The notes under the pieces are model-generated. The model searched no databases. It saw only the letters and a list, made by a program, of their open reading frames with translations, and was not told the DNA's origin. The position numbers were made by a program, and so were the translations under genes. 64,000 bases of DNA, from assembly GCF_900115145.1 (NCBI RefSeq), contig NZ_FOVL01000001.1, positions 372,001 to 436,000 of the forward strand. Direction: 5' to 3'. The stretch's first letter is position 1. Every line of letters starts with the position of its first letter. Below are positions 1 through 8,447 of the stretch, in pieces. This DNA comes from Salegentibacter flavus. Its GTDB lineage: Bacteria > Bacteroidota > Bacteroidia > Flavobacteriales > Flavobacteriaceae.

Positions 1-1016
1 TTTTCCGAAAAATCCTCCTGCCTTTTTCACTTTTATATGGATTTGTAATGCTTATCAGGAATTTTCTCTACGATAGCGGAATCCTGAAATCAAAATCTTA
101 TGAGATTCCGATTATTTGTGTTGGCAATCTTAATACCGGTGGGACAGGAAAATCGCCCATGATAGAATTTCTGCTGAAAGTATTGGGGAAGGAATACCGC
201 GTGGCTAGCTTAAGCCGCGGATATAAGCGCAAGACTCGTGGATATTATCTTTTAATGGGGAGAGAGGCCGCCGCCGAAGTAGGGGATGAGCCACTTCAGT
301 TTAAGAAAAAATTCCCTGATGCTCTTGTAGCTGTTGATGCCGACCGCCAAAATGGAATTTCGAATTTACTTAAAGAAAACCCTGAGGTTATATTGCTTGA
401 TGATGCCTTTCAGCACAGGAAGGTGAAAGCGGGGTTGAATATTTTGCTCACGGCCTTTGGAGCTCTTTATACTGATGATTTTATGTTACCTACCGGAAAT
501 TTGCGAGAACCTGGATTTGGCGCTGAACGAGCAGATATTATTCTGGTCACAAAATGTCCGCCAAACCTTAATAGAAGTGAACAGGAGCACATTAGGACTA
601 AACTTGAACTGCGTAATTATCAGGAACTGTTTTTTACTTCTATCAGGTATTCAGAAGAAATCATTTCTGGTGAAAAAAGAATTATGCTCAGGGATTTGAA
701 AACTACTCCATTCACTCTGGTTACGGGTATCGCTAAGCCTCAGCCGCTGGTAAAATATCTGGAGGGGGAAAAGCTAAAATTTGAACATAAAACTTTTGGA
801 GACCATCATAATTTTAATTCATCTGAAATCGCTGAACTGCAAAAAGAAGACCTGATTCTAACCACCGAGAAGGATTATATGCGGCTTCAGAACAGGATAG
901 CTAAGGAAAAGCTGTTTTACCTTCCTATAGAGGTTTCCTTTATCAATGGAGAAATGGAATTTCTTGAAGAAGTTCTGGCCTATGTGAACCGGGTTGATTT
1001 TAGGGAGAGTAGGTAG
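1..1016 (+). CDS. lpxK: Tetraacyldisaccharide 4'-kinase (5' end cut by window)
   Basis: LpxK phosphorylates the 4' position of the lipid A disaccharide at the inner face of the cytoplasmic membrane. The P-loop GNLNTGGTGKSP lies about 40 residues from the left edge, and further family landmarks follow (SRGYKRKT, DDAFQHRKV, PTGNLREP). An ATG at 48 would give 322 residues, but the frame (codons from base 3) stays open to the edge and encodes FRKILLPFSLLYGFV just before it, which looks like the N-terminal membrane-associated helix of LpxK. I therefore infer that the true start lies a few codons outside the window. The gene ends before a hairpin terminator shared with the convergent kinase gene. 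Confidence 0.95.
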   Translation, partial: FRKILLPFSLLYGFVMLIRNFLYDSGILKSKSYEIPIICVGNLNTGGTGKSPMIEFLLKVLGKEYRVASLSRGYKRKTRGYYLLMGREAAAEVGDEPLQFKKKFPDALVAVDADRQNGISNLLKENPEVILLDDAFQHRKVKAGLNILLTAFGALYTDDFMLPTGNLREPGFGAERADIILVTKCPPNLNRSEQEHIRTKLELRNYQELFFTSIRYSEEIISGEKRIMLRDLKTTPFTLVTGIAKPQPLVKYLEGEKLKFEHKTFGDHHNFNSSEIAELQKEDLILTTEKDYMRLQNRIAKEKLFYLPIEVSFINGEMEFLEEVLAYVNRVDFRESR

Positions 1017-1097
1017 TCTCCGGTCATTACTAAGCACAGAAGAAAAATAAATCTAAAATTAATTTTCCAATCCATTGATAGTTAGTTATTGGAATAA

Positions 1098-1129
1098 AAA
1101 TGAGGTGCGCAGGCACCTCATTTCTTTTT
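1098..1129 (+). terminator. Rho-independent terminator after lpxK
   Basis: An 8-bp perfect stem (TGAGGTGC, 1101-1108, with GCACCTCA, 1113-1120) around a GCAG loop is followed by TTTCTTTTT. The stem is preceded by A residues, so it can also end the convergent histidine-kinase transcript on the minus strand. Confidence 0.8.
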
Positions 1130-1211
1130 AGGCTAATTCAAACTATATATATTGTAATCTGCGATATATAATTTTACTAGCCTTGTATTTTGCAAAGCAT
1201 ATGCCAAAGCG

Positions 1212-3434
1212 CTAAACGGTTGATTCTCTTAATGCTAATTGATTGTTAATCTTCCTAAAGAACTCTTCGGTCTTGTAGGGTTTTGGGATAATATCACTAA
1301 AACCATTGGCGTAGAACTCATCCAGATTATTATCAAGGGTTACTGCGGTTAACGCAATAATCGGGATGCTGTCATTGAACTTTCTAATGGCAGCAGTCGC
1401 TTCAATACCACTTATTCCCGGCATATGAATATCCATAAGCACAAGGTCGAAATCTTCAGTTCTTATCTTTTCTATCGCATCAGATCCGTTATCTGCGACA
1501 TCGCAAATAGTGCCGTTCTTTTCAAGAATCTTCCTGGTGATCATTTGGTTGATCTTGTTGTCTTCAACCACCAGAATTTTTTTGTCTTTCATCAACTCCA
1601 TATTATCTATTGAAGAGGGGAGTTCCGGAGATTCGGTTTTTGGTAATTCTACGGCTTCAAATTTAAGTTCAAAAGTAAAACAGGATCCTTTTCCCAATTC
1701 GCTTTCCAGATTAATCTCACTTCCCAGTAAATGAAGCAGGTTTTTAACAATGGATAGGCCGAGCCCCGTACCCCCGAATTTTCGGTTTATCTGGGTAGAG
1801 CCCTGGGTGAAATTTTCAAAAATTGCTTTTTGTTTTTCTTTGGTAATGCCCTCGCCATTATCTTTTATTTCAAAATTCAACCAAATAAAGGGACCGTCCT
1901 GCTTGGTCTTTTTGACGCTTATCCAAATATCTCCGTCTTCGGTAAACTTGATGGAATTCCCTATTAGATTAATAAGTACCTGGGAGATCTTTAGGGGATC
2001 TCCTTTTAGTTTACGAGGAATCTTCTTATCAAAATCAAAGTGGATTTTAGTATGCTTCTCATCGGCTGAATTTTTAAGAGCGATAAGCACATCTGAAATT
2101 CTTTTCTCCAGATTAAAACTAGCCTCCATAATTTCCACCTTATTGGCCTCGAGTTTGTTGAGGTCTAAAATGTTATTGATTAGCGACAACAGGTATTCCC
2201 CGGAGAACTTCAGGGAATTTAGGTGTTCTTTTTGGTTTTCAGTAGGACTCTCTTCCAACAATAAATGGGTAAGTCCCGTTACGGCATATAATGGAGTGCG
2301 GAGCTCGTGCGTGATTGTAGAAAGGAACTGTGCCTTGGCCATTGATGCTTTTTCGGCATTTTCTTTGGCCTTTGTGAGTTCTGTGTTTTTTTTCTGAAGC
2401 AATTCGTTGGCTCTTGCTCTCAGGTTATTGTTTTTGTAAAGCGATAAAGTTAATAATGAGAGAATAGTGATTAAGGCTACACTTAAAATGGTGGTGAGCT
2501 TATTTACTTTTAATGACCGTTCCTGTTCGGCGTTTTGAAGGGCGAGTTCATTAAGGCTGCTTTTCATGGCATCAACTCCATAACGGGTAGTGGCATCTAC
2601 TGCTATGGCCTCCTTGTTCATGTTATAAATTGAATCTCGAATCATGTTACTGATCTTTAGAAACTCAAGAGCCTGTGTCGGGTTGCCTATTTCTTCGTGT
2701 ACTTCACTAAGTACCTTGTTGGAACTCATCAATATTCCGTTGAAACTCTGTTCCTTTCCAATATCTCTTGCTAATTGGATATCGGTGAGGGCTAAATTGT
2801 AATCTTTTAATTTGAAATGAGTTTTGCCCCGAAAATAATGGAGCCGTGATATCTCGTAAATGTCAGGAGTTTCATCGTCTTTTAAGTACCCTTCTGCTTT
2901 ATTAAAATTGGAGAGTGCTAAAGTGGGTTTTTGATCCAGGTTTAAATTTATAATCCCACGGTTTAAGTGGATAATTCCCAAATACTCAGTATTATCATTT
3001 TTTACCGATAGGCTTTCAGCAAGATTTAAATATTTGTGAGCCCGGTTGCTATCTTTTTCAGAAATGAGGATTTTGGCGTAGGTTATATAGCTATATGCCA
3101 GCCCCATATCATCTTCGATTTCCCTTTGGATGGAAATAGCACGATTCAATTCGGTAGAAGCTCTGCTATATTCATGCCTGATATAGTATAGCTTAGCCAG
3201 AATACTACTGGAAAGTGCGATATACTTTTTGTTATCTATGCCTTTTGAAAATTCCAGGGAAGTATTTAGCTGCTGCAGGGCCTGATCAAAATCCAGAATA
3301 TTTATTGATTCTTCAGCTTGGCTTAGAAGCTTCTGGATTCTTGCATTGGTTTCTTCAACCTCATCAACATCCTGGGATGGTAAGGTTATTGAGAAAAATA
3401 TAAAAAATACCCATATATGCGTAAAGTTCATCAC
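1212..3434 (-). CDS. TPR-containing hybrid sensor histidine kinase/response regulator
   Basis: This 740-residue protein has an N-terminal signal sequence (residues 1-20), a periplasmic stretch of TPR-like helices (about 30-290), one transmembrane helix (about 313-334), a coiled-coil linker, a HisKA domain with the phosphorylatable His376 in THELRTP, an ATPase domain (N-box Asn493, DNGEGI 525-530, FGGTGLGL 553-560) and a C-terminal receiver domain with phospho-acceptor Asp668 (LMDIHMPG) and Lys718. There is no DNA-binding output domain, so it presumably passes phosphate to a separate partner. The ligand is unknown. It lies 37 bp downstream of gapA on the same strand and may be cotranscribed with it. 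Confidence 0.93.
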   Translation of the reverse strand: MMNFTHIWVFFIFFSITLPSQDVDEVEETNARIQKLLSQAEESINILDFDQALQQLNTSLEFSKGIDNKKYIALSSSILAKLYYIRHEYSRASTELNRAISIQREIEDDMGLAYSYITYAKILISEKDSNRAHKYLNLAESLSVKNDNTEYLGIIHLNRGIINLNLDQKPTLALSNFNKAEGYLKDDETPDIYEISRLHYFRGKTHFKLKDYNLALTDIQLARDIGKEQSFNGILMSSNKVLSEVHEEIGNPTQALEFLKISNMIRDSIYNMNKEAIAVDATTRYGVDAMKSSLNELALQNAEQERSLKVNKLTTILSVALITILSLLTLSLYKNNNLRARANELLQKKNTELTKAKENAEKASMAKAQFLSTITHELRTPLYAVTGLTHLLLEESPTENQKEHLNSLKFSGEYLLSLINNILDLNKLEANKVEIMEASFNLEKRISDVLIALKNSADEKHTKIHFDFDKKIPRKLKGDPLKISQVLINLIGNSIKFTEDGDIWISVKKTKQDGPFIWLNFEIKDNGEGITKEKQKAIFENFTQGSTQINRKFGGTGLGLSIVKNLLHLLGSEINLESELGKGSCFTFELKFEAVELPKTESPELPSSIDNMELMKDKKILVVEDNKINQMITRKILEKNGTICDVADNGSDAIEKIRTEDFDLVLMDIHMPGISGIEATAAIRKFNDSIPIIALTAVTLDNNLDEFYANGFSDIIPKPYKTEEFFRKINNQLALRESTV

Positions 3435-3471
3435 TTTGGGGGGTTGGCGGCTAATTTGTTGTTAAATATAG

Positions 3472-4479
3472 TTAATTATCATTAACCGCTGAAATTAAAT
3501 CGATAAGCCTGCTGGAATAACCTATTTCATTATCATACCAGCCGATAAGTTTCACCAGTTTTCCTCCTATCACCGAAGTCATTTGGGCATCAAAAATGCA
3601 CGAATGGGTATTGCCTTGTATATCTATTGAAACAATTGGATCTTCGGTGTAACTTAATATTCCTGCCAGTCTTGTTTCTGAAGTTTCCTTAAATAATTTG
3701 TTTACCTCTTCAATGGAGGTTTGTTTCTTGATATTAAGGGTCATATCGGTCAATGAGCCGTTGGGAACGGGAACCCGAATTCCGCAGCCCCCAATAACTT
3801 CTTGTAAATCAGGAAAAATATGAGTTAAAGCCTTAGCAGCCCCCGTTGTGGTCGGAATTATAGATTGTGCCGCAGCCCTGCTTCGTCTAAGGTCCCGGTG
3901 TGGCTTATCATGAAGACTTTGATCTGATGTATAAGAATGAACCGTGGTGATATAAGCCTGTTCTACTCCAAAATTGTCGTGAATAATTTTAAGCATTGGC
4001 GCGGCATTATTGGTGGTACAGGAAGCATTGGAGATTATTCTCTCTGTGCCGTCAAGAATATGCTCATTTACTCCTAAAACCACCATTTTGATCTTGTCGT
4101 CCTGTGGTGGGACAGAGAGGATCACTTTCTTCACGCCTTCCTTTAAATGATGCTGAAGATCTTCGGTTGTTTTAAATTTTCCGGAAGCTTCAACTACATA
4201 ATCAACTTTATAATTCTGCCAGTTTAGTTCTTGAGGATGAGATTTGTTTAGGAGTTTTACAGAATTTCCGTCAATAATAAAACCATCTTCAGAAGCACGA
4301 ACTTCATTTTTCAGAACTCCGTGAATACTGTCATATTTCAGTAAATGAATTAGGGTGCGGGCATCGGCAACATCATTGACGGCTACAACCCTGATATTAG
4401 GGTGTCCAATTAACAATCTAAAAAGGTTACGCCCTATGCGACCAAAACCATTTATGCCTATATTGATTTTTGCCGCCAT
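3472..4479 (-). CDS. gap: Type I glyceraldehyde-3-phosphate dehydrogenase
   Basis: This 335-residue enzyme oxidises glyceraldehyde 3-phosphate to 1,3-bisphosphoglycerate in glycolysis. It carries the Rossmann motif NGFGRIGR (10-17), the active-site SNASCTTN with catalytic Cys154, and the partner His181 in TTVHSYTSDQ. Asp36 after VVAVN suggests NAD rather than NADP preference. The length is normal for the family. It starts 13 bp after the end of lipA, suggesting a lipA-gap transcript. Flavobacteria often have more than one gap paralogue, so this copy need not be the main glycolytic one. Confidence 0.95.
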   Translation of the reverse strand: MAAKINIGINGFGRIGRNLFRLLIGHPNIRVVAVNDVADARTLIHLLKYDSIHGVLKNEVRASEDGFIIDGNSVKLLNKSHPQELNWQNYKVDYVVEASGKFKTTEDLQHHLKEGVKKVILSVPPQDDKIKMVVLGVNEHILDGTERIISNASCTTNNAAPMLKIIHDNFGVEQAYITTVHSYTSDQSLHDKPHRDLRRSRAAAQSIIPTTTGAAKALTHIFPDLQEVIGGCGIRVPVPNGSLTDMTLNIKKQTSIEEVNKLFKETSETRLAGILSYTEDPIVSIDIQGNTHSCIFDAQMTSVIGGKLVKLIGWYDNEIGYSSRLIDLISAVNDN

Positions 4480-4492
4480 TGAAAGCTCTTAG

Positions 4493-5371
4493 TTAGTTTA
4501 TGTGTTTTTGCGCTTTATAAGAGGAGCGGACCAAGGCGCTGCTTTCTACGTGTCGAAATCCCAGATCCAATCCAATAGCCTCATATTTTTTGAATTGATC
4601 GGGGGTTATGAATTGTTTCACCGGCAGATGTTTTTTGCTGGGTTGTAGATATTGGCCAATGGTTACAACGTCTACTCCTGCATCTTTTAAATCATGAAGA
4701 GTTTGAATAACCTCGTCTTCCTGTTCTCCAAGACCAAGCATTATGCCTGATTTTGTGCGATTTATGCCTTGATCTTTCAGGTATCGTAGAACTTCCAGGC
4801 TTCGCTCGTATTTTGCCTGAATTCTTACCTCGCGGGTTAAGCGCTTTACGGTTTCCATATTGTGTGAGACCACTTCCGGAGCAACTTCAATAATACGATC
4901 TAAATTTCTTTCATTTCCCTGAAAATCGGGAATAAGGGTTTCCAGAGTGGTTTCAGGGTTCATTCTTCGAATGGCCTTTACCGTTTCGGCCCAGATGATG
5001 GAGCCCATATCTTTAAGATCATCGCGGTCTACACTGGTGACTACTGCATGTTTGATCTTCATGAGTTTAATGGAGCGGGCGACTTTCTCAGGTTCATCCC
5101 AATCTACTGTTTCCGGTCTTCCGGTTTTAACCCCGCAAAATCCGCAGGATCGGGTACAGATATTTCCCAGGATCATAAAGGTGGCAGTGCCTTCACTCCA
5201 GCATTCACCCATATTGGGGCAGCTTCCGGAGGTACAAATGGTATGAAGGTCATATTTGTCTACCAGGTTACGTAACTCGGTGTATTTTTTTCCGGTGGGT
5301 AACTTAACCCTTAACCATTTAGGTTTGGATTTGGTCTTGGTTTCTTTAGGGGAAATTGTCTCTGTACTCAT
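4493..5371 (-). CDS. lipA: Lipoyl synthase
   Basis: LipA is a radical-SAM enzyme that inserts two sulfurs into protein-bound octanoyl chains to make lipoate. Counting from the ATG at 5371 (292 residues), the auxiliary cluster cysteines are 46, 51 and 57 ([12 protein letters not shown]) and the radical-SAM cysteines are 72, 76 and 79 (CTRSCGFC). The frame could also start at a TTG at 5383. I prefer the ATG because a perfect -7 box (TATCTTTG) ends at 5389, which would leave the TTG with essentially no leader. The gene is followed closely by gap. Confidence 0.95.
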   Translation of the reverse strand: MSTETISPKETKTKSKPKWLRVKLPTGKKYTELRNLVDKYDLHTICTSGSCPNMGECWSEGTATFMILGNICTRSCGFCGVKTGRPETVDWDEPEKVARSIKLMKIKHAVVTSVDRDDLKDMGSIIWAETVKAIRRMNPETTLETLIPDFQGNERNLDRIIEVAPEVVSHNMETVKRLTREVRIQAKYERSLEVLRYLKDQGINRTKSGIMLGLGEQEDEVIQTLHDLKDAGVDVVTIGQYLQPSKKHLPVKQFITPDQFKKYEAIGLDLGFRHVESSALVRSSYKAQKHIN

Positions 5372-5388
5372 AGCAAAATTCAATTGGT

Positions 5389-5396
5389 CAAAGATA
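5389..5396 (-). promoter_or_regulatory. Bacteroidota-type -7 element upstream of lipA
   Basis: TATCTTTG, read on the minus strand, is a perfect match to TAnnTTTG. Transcription would start near 5382, about 11 bases before the lipA ATG. Confidence 0.55.
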
Positions 5397-5444
5397 CAAT
5401 AATCTGTTTAACTGCATAAATTAGACAGCCTTTGTTCTTATTGC

Positions 5445-6017
5445 TTACAGCCTGTTTCTGTTTTCTATAATCTCTGCGAGAAGTTTCTTGGCCCTGAGGA
5501 GTTTAACCTTGACATTGTTCATAGGTTCATCAAGGGCTTCAGCAATTTCTTTATATGATTTCTCCTGGAAATATCTAAGGTTGATCACTTCCTGGTAATG
5601 AGGTTTCAACTGCTTGATATCGGTTAGTAATTGAGCAAGATTCTGGTCCTTGATGAGCTTGTCTTCAATCGAAGGAGTTTCATCGGCAATGCTATGAACC
5701 TGGGTAACGTTTTCTGAAGTGGTTTTTGACCTTATTGAAGCGTTTTTCTTTCTAATAAGATCTACATGAAGGTTTTTTGAGATCGCTATTAACCAGGTGC
5801 TGAAGGAGTAATTTTCATCGAAAGTACGGATCTTGTTAAAGGCCTTGGAGAAAGTCTGAATGCTGATGTCTTCAGCCTCATACTCATCCCTGGTTTTTTT
5901 AAGCTGAAAACCATATACGTCATTCCAGAATTTATCCAGGAGATAATTGAAAGCAGCCTGATTCCCATCTTTGGCGGCCTTTATTTTGGTAAGCAGCTCC
6001 TCCCGGTTTATTTCCAA
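5445..6017 (-). CDS. ECF-family RNA polymerase sigma factor
   Basis: This 190-residue sigma-70 family protein has region 2 at about residues 20-90 (AEDISIQTF at 48-56; FSTWLIAIS at 72-80) and a helix-turn-helix region 4 at about 130-185 (QEVINLRYFQEKSYKEIAEA). The only suitable start is a TTG at 6017, which overlaps the end of the upstream glycosyltransferase gene by 10 bp, so translational coupling is likely. No recognisable anti-sigma gene is adjacent, which is unusual for ECF factors and leaves its signal unknown. Confidence 0.9.
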   Translation of the reverse strand: MEINREELLTKIKAAKDGNQAAFNYLLDKFWNDVYGFQLKKTRDEYEAEDISIQTFSKAFNKIRTFDENYSFSTWLIAISKNLHVDLIRKKNASIRSKTTSENVTQVHSIADETPSIEDKLIKDQNLAQLLTDIKQLKPHYQEVINLRYFQEKSYKEIAEALDEPMNNVKVKLLRAKKLLAEIIENRNRL

Positions 6018-7111
6018 TGGCTTGGTTTTGAGAAAATATTAGCTATAAATATGCTTAATTGCGATAAGATTAAAAATACTTCTAAAAACGGAAATAACCA
6101 AACCACATCTGTTTCTCCAATTTTCCGTGCCGACTTATAATATACCAAAAATTCCAGCAACAAAAGAAGGCCTAAAGCCGATAGGACTATTACCGGGTAA
6201 ACCTGTGCTATTAAAAGAATGGGGAGTAAAAGCCAGAATAATAATTTAGAGCTGTAAAATAATCCCAGTAGGAATTTATGTTTAAGCTGGTAGTGCCTGG
6301 CAATTGAAGTGTGTCTTCTTTTTTGCTGAAACCACTCTTTAAAAGTTTGCTTGGGCACACTTCGGGTTATGGCTTCCTTATTAAAGCAAATAGCGGTATT
6401 GTGTGCGGTGGCGGCTTCATTGACAAAGAGATCATCATCCCCCGAGCGCAAATGCAAATGACTGGCAAAACCTTTATGTGCATAAAATTCTTCTGAAGTA
6501 TAAGCCAGATTTCGGCCTACTCCCATATAAGGACTTCCGAGCCGGGCATATGAAAAATACTGAATGGCAGTAAGCAGGGTTTCAAACCTTATCAATTTAT
6601 TCAAAAAAGAGTTTCTATGTTTAAAATAACCGCCGTAACCCAGAATAATACTTTTTTCTGCACTAAAATTCTGAACCATTCCTGCAATCCATTTGTTCGA
6701 TTGAGGGGCACAGTCGGCATCGGTAAATAAGAGGTGGGAGTTTCTGGCCTTTTTTATACCAAGGGTTAGGGCATATTTTTTATTCGCCCAGAAAGCTTCA
6801 TTATTCTGAACGTTAACAATCTTTATACGGCCGTCTATTTTCTGAAATTCCTCGATAACCTCAAGAGTACTATCTGTAGAGGCATCATTGATCACTACAA
6901 CTTCAAAGTCGGGATATTCCTGTTCCAGAATAGAGGGGAGGAAATTCCTTAAATTTTCAGCTTCATTTTTCGCACAAATAATTACAGAAACCGGAAAACC
7001 CGGTTTTTCGGTTTTTCGGTTTCTGGCATTGGCAAACGACAGAAATGCCAGGAAAAAAACGAAGTTGGTTAAACAGAATAATAAATAGAAACCGAGTAAA
7101 GTTAGGGTCAT
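6008..7111 (-). CDS. Membrane-anchored family 2 glycosyltransferase
   Basis: This 367-residue protein has an N-terminal transmembrane helix (about 5-25), a GT-A catalytic domain and two or three C-terminal transmembrane helices (about 280-350). GT2 landmarks are VVINDAS (72-78), the metal-binding TDADC (130-134), GDDD (224-227) and QKRRH (263-267). It probably transfers sugars from a nucleotide sugar to a membrane lipid or growing polysaccharide; the substrate cannot be read. It resembles the second GT2 enzyme at 53706-54863 in architecture. The 3' end overlaps the sigma-factor gene. Confidence 0.9.
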   Translation of the reverse strand: MTLTLLGFYLLFCLTNFVFFLAFLSFANARNRKTEKPGFPVSVIICAKNEAENLRNFLPSILEQEYPDFEVVVINDASTDSTLEVIEEFQKIDGRIKIVNVQNNEAFWANKKYALTLGIKKARNSHLLFTDADCAPQSNKWIAGMVQNFSAEKSIILGYGGYFKHRNSFLNKLIRFETLLTAIQYFSYARLGSPYMGVGRNLAYTSEEFYAHKGFASHLHLRSGDDDLFVNEAATAHNTAICFNKEAITRSVPKQTFKEWFQQKRRHTSIARHYQLKHKFLLGLFYSSKLLFWLLLPILLIAQVYPVIVLSALGLLLLLEFLVYYKSARKIGETDVVWLFPFLEVFLILSQLSIFIANIFSKPSHWK

Positions 7112-7115
7112 TCAG

Positions 7116-7331
7116 TTAAGTAATCTGTTTCCCTTCTTTATCGGTACTGCAATTACCCATTTCTTCTGGCATCTTTCCGCAGAAACTGCAGGATTCGCCA
7201 CCTTTATTTAAATATGGACTTTGACTGGCGCAAGTTCCGGCAAATTTTCCGTCTTTCTTACTCCAGATCTTTATAGCAAGCCCTGCAAACGCAAGAGCAA
7301 GCAATACTATACTTATAATTATTAATTTCAT
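7116..7331 (-). CDS. Small Cys-rich membrane-anchored protein, unknown function
   Basis: From the ATG at 7331 this is 71 residues: an N-terminal hydrophobic helix, a basic patch (KIWSKKDGK), then a short tail with four cysteines (CASQ, CSFCG, NCST). The paired CSFC could bind metal or form disulfides. The frame runs open upstream to 7394, but a perfect -7 box at 7350-7357 lies inside that extension, so the ATG at 7331 is the better start. It ends 4 bp before the glycosyltransferase gene. I do not recognise a named family with confidence. Confidence 0.7.
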   Translation of the reverse strand: MKLIIISIVLLALAFAGLAIKIWSKKDGKFAGTCASQSPYLNKGGESCSFCGKMPEEMGNCSTDKEGKQIT

Positions 7332-7349
7332 GGTGATAGATTTCTTCTG

Positions 7350-7357
7350 CAAAAATA
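7350..7357 (-). promoter_or_regulatory. -7 element for the small Cys-rich gene
   Basis: TATTTTTG on the minus strand is a perfect TAnnTTTG match, 18 bases upstream of the ATG at 7331. Confidence 0.5.
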
Positions 7358-7462
7358 ACAATAAAAACAGGATTGGTAAAATTAGTCGACACATTAGGAA
7401 AAGCTTTACACTATTTAACTAAACATTACATGTAAAACTCTAATAGTGATTGTGTTACGCGA

Positions 7463-7470
7463 TAAATTTG
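7463..7470 (+). promoter_or_regulatory. -7 element for the fasciclin lipoprotein gene
   Basis: TAAATTTG is a perfect TAnnTTTG match, 27 bases before the ATG at 7498. It lies inside the open frame upstream of that ATG, supporting the ATG over earlier starts. Confidence 0.55.
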
Positions 7471-7497
7471 CAGGTTAACAAACTAAATAATTCAATT

Positions 7498-8118
7498 ATG
7501 AAAATCAGTAAAATTTTAGTCATACTATTTTTAGGTCTCTTTGTGTTTACTTCTTGTGAAGATGGAAAGAAAAAAGCTGAAGAAGAGAAGGAAAGATTAG
7601 AAAGGCAAGAAGCTGAACGAGCGGCTGGCTTGCAGGCAGAAGAAGAACGCATGGAATGGGAAGCAAACAGTATTGCTGCAAAAACGATGGAAGATGATTC
7701 GCTGAGTTCCTTGTCCAGCGCTTTACAGAATGCAGAACTTGCGCAGACTTTCACTGAAGAGGAGGGACCTTATACTATCTTCGCACCCACCAATGAGGCC
7801 TTTGAAAAGGTAGATCGGGCCACTTTGGATACATTAATGAAGACTGAAAACCGCGAAAAATTAAGCGATGTGCTTAAATATCACGTAGTGGAGGATGAGA
7901 TCACTGCAGAAGAACTTTCCGAAAGAATTGACGAGGGTAATGGAGAATATTCCATAACTACCTTGAGCGGCGCCTCGCTTAACGCTCTTAAAAGTGGAGA
8001 TGATATTCTTCTCAAAGATGAGAATGGTAACACTTCTAAAATCATCAAAACTAATATAGAGGCCTCAAACGGTGTAATTCATCAAATAGATGGGGTAATG
8101 ATGAGGAAAAAATCTTAG
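7498..8118 (+). CDS. Fasciclin (FAS1) domain lipoprotein
   Basis: From the ATG at 7498 the product is 206 residues. It has a lipoprotein signal with the predicted acylated Cys20 (VFTSC), a charged Glu/Lys/Arg-rich helical spacer (about 24-55), and one FAS1 domain (about 60-206) with typical motifs (FTEEGPYTIFAPTNEAF-like block, LKYHVV, GVIHQIDGVM). FAS1 domains mediate adhesion or matrix interactions, so a surface or periplasmic role is inferred. It has its own promoter. The minus-strand TPP riboswitch unit lies just beyond its 3' end. Confidence 0.9.
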   Translation: MKISKILVILFLGLFVFTSCEDGKKKAEEEKERLERQEAERAAGLQAEEERMEWEANSIAAKTMEDDSLSSLSSALQNAELAQTFTEEEGPYTIFAPTNEAFEKVDRATLDTLMKTENREKLSDVLKYHVVEDEITAEELSERIDEGNGEYSITTLSGASLNALKSGDDILLKDENGNTSKIIKTNIEASNGVIHQIDGVMMRKKS

Positions 8119-8205
8119 TCCTTTGTAACATCCAAGAAGTTCTAAATTTCAAACTATCGGTAAATCCCAGTAGTTTTTTTATGACTTATTTCAATCAATG
8201 TGAGC

Positions 8206-8242
8206 AAAAAAAAGCTTCATTTCCTGTAAAGGAAATGAAGCT
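8206..8242 (-). terminator. Terminator of the stand-alone TPP riboswitch RNA
   Basis: A perfect 13-bp stem (8213-8225 with 8230-8242) around a 4-base loop is followed, on the minus strand, by eight U residues (8213-8206). There is no T-tract on the plus side, so it terminates leftward transcription, 30 bases after the end of the TPP aptamer. Confidence 0.85.
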
Positions 8243-8272
8243 CCTCTAATAAGGCATTCAGCCTCGCTAGAT

Positions 8273-8347
8273 TCAATATTCCCTACACTGGGATTATCCA
8301 GATCAGGTTATGCGGGTATAATCTCAGCCTAAGCACCCCGATATTGA
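8273..8347 (-). ncRNA. TPP riboswitch aptamer (THI element) with no downstream gene
   Basis: Read on the minus strand, the conserved THI-box blocks are all present: CGGGGTGC, GCTGAGAT, ACCC, AACCTGATCTGGATAAT and GTAGGG. The closing helix P1 is intact (8341-8347 pairs with 8273-8279, 7 bp). Thirty bases later comes a strong terminator and then the tail of the convergent fasciclin gene; no coding sequence follows on this strand until 7331. A near-match -7 box ends at 8353, which places transcription start almost exactly at P1. The unit would yield a self-contained RNA of about 140 bases. Confidence 0.93.
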
Positions 8348-8352
8348 TATAA

Positions 8353-8360
8353 TAAAGATA
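8353..8360 (-). promoter_or_regulatory. Putative -7 element of the TPP riboswitch RNA
   Basis: TATCTTTA (minus strand) matches TAnnTTTG at 7 of 8 positions and lies 5 bases before the P1 helix. I did not find a convincing -33 TTG element. Confidence 0.4.
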
Positions 8361-8370
8361 GGAAATAAAA

Positions 8371-8400
8371 AGAGGGAGTTTGATAAGAAACTCTTAAAAA
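8371..8400 (-). terminator. Weak hairpin downstream of murB
   Basis: GAGTTT (8376-8381) pairs with AAACTC (8388-8393). Read on the minus strand the hairpin is followed by CCTCTTTTTA, so it could end the aminotransferase-murB transcript and separate it from the riboswitch unit. The stem is only 6 bp. Confidence 0.4.
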
Positions 8401-8447
8401 AAAACTATTTAAGTAGTAGGAGCTGTTAAATATTTTCTTACAATAAT

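Noticed and set aside
48-1016. ATG at 48 as the true lpxK start
   Set aside because: The upstream in-frame codons encode a typical LpxK N-terminal helix, so the gene begins outside the window.
7116-7331. Small Cys-rich gene considered as the target of the TPP riboswitch
   Set aside because: It is nearly 1 kb further on, beyond a strong terminator and a convergent gene, and has its own promoter.
8206-8242. Hairpin considered as the terminator of the plus-strand fasciclin gene
   Set aside because: The T-tract exists only in the minus direction (A-run on the left on the plus strand), so it serves the riboswitch RNA.
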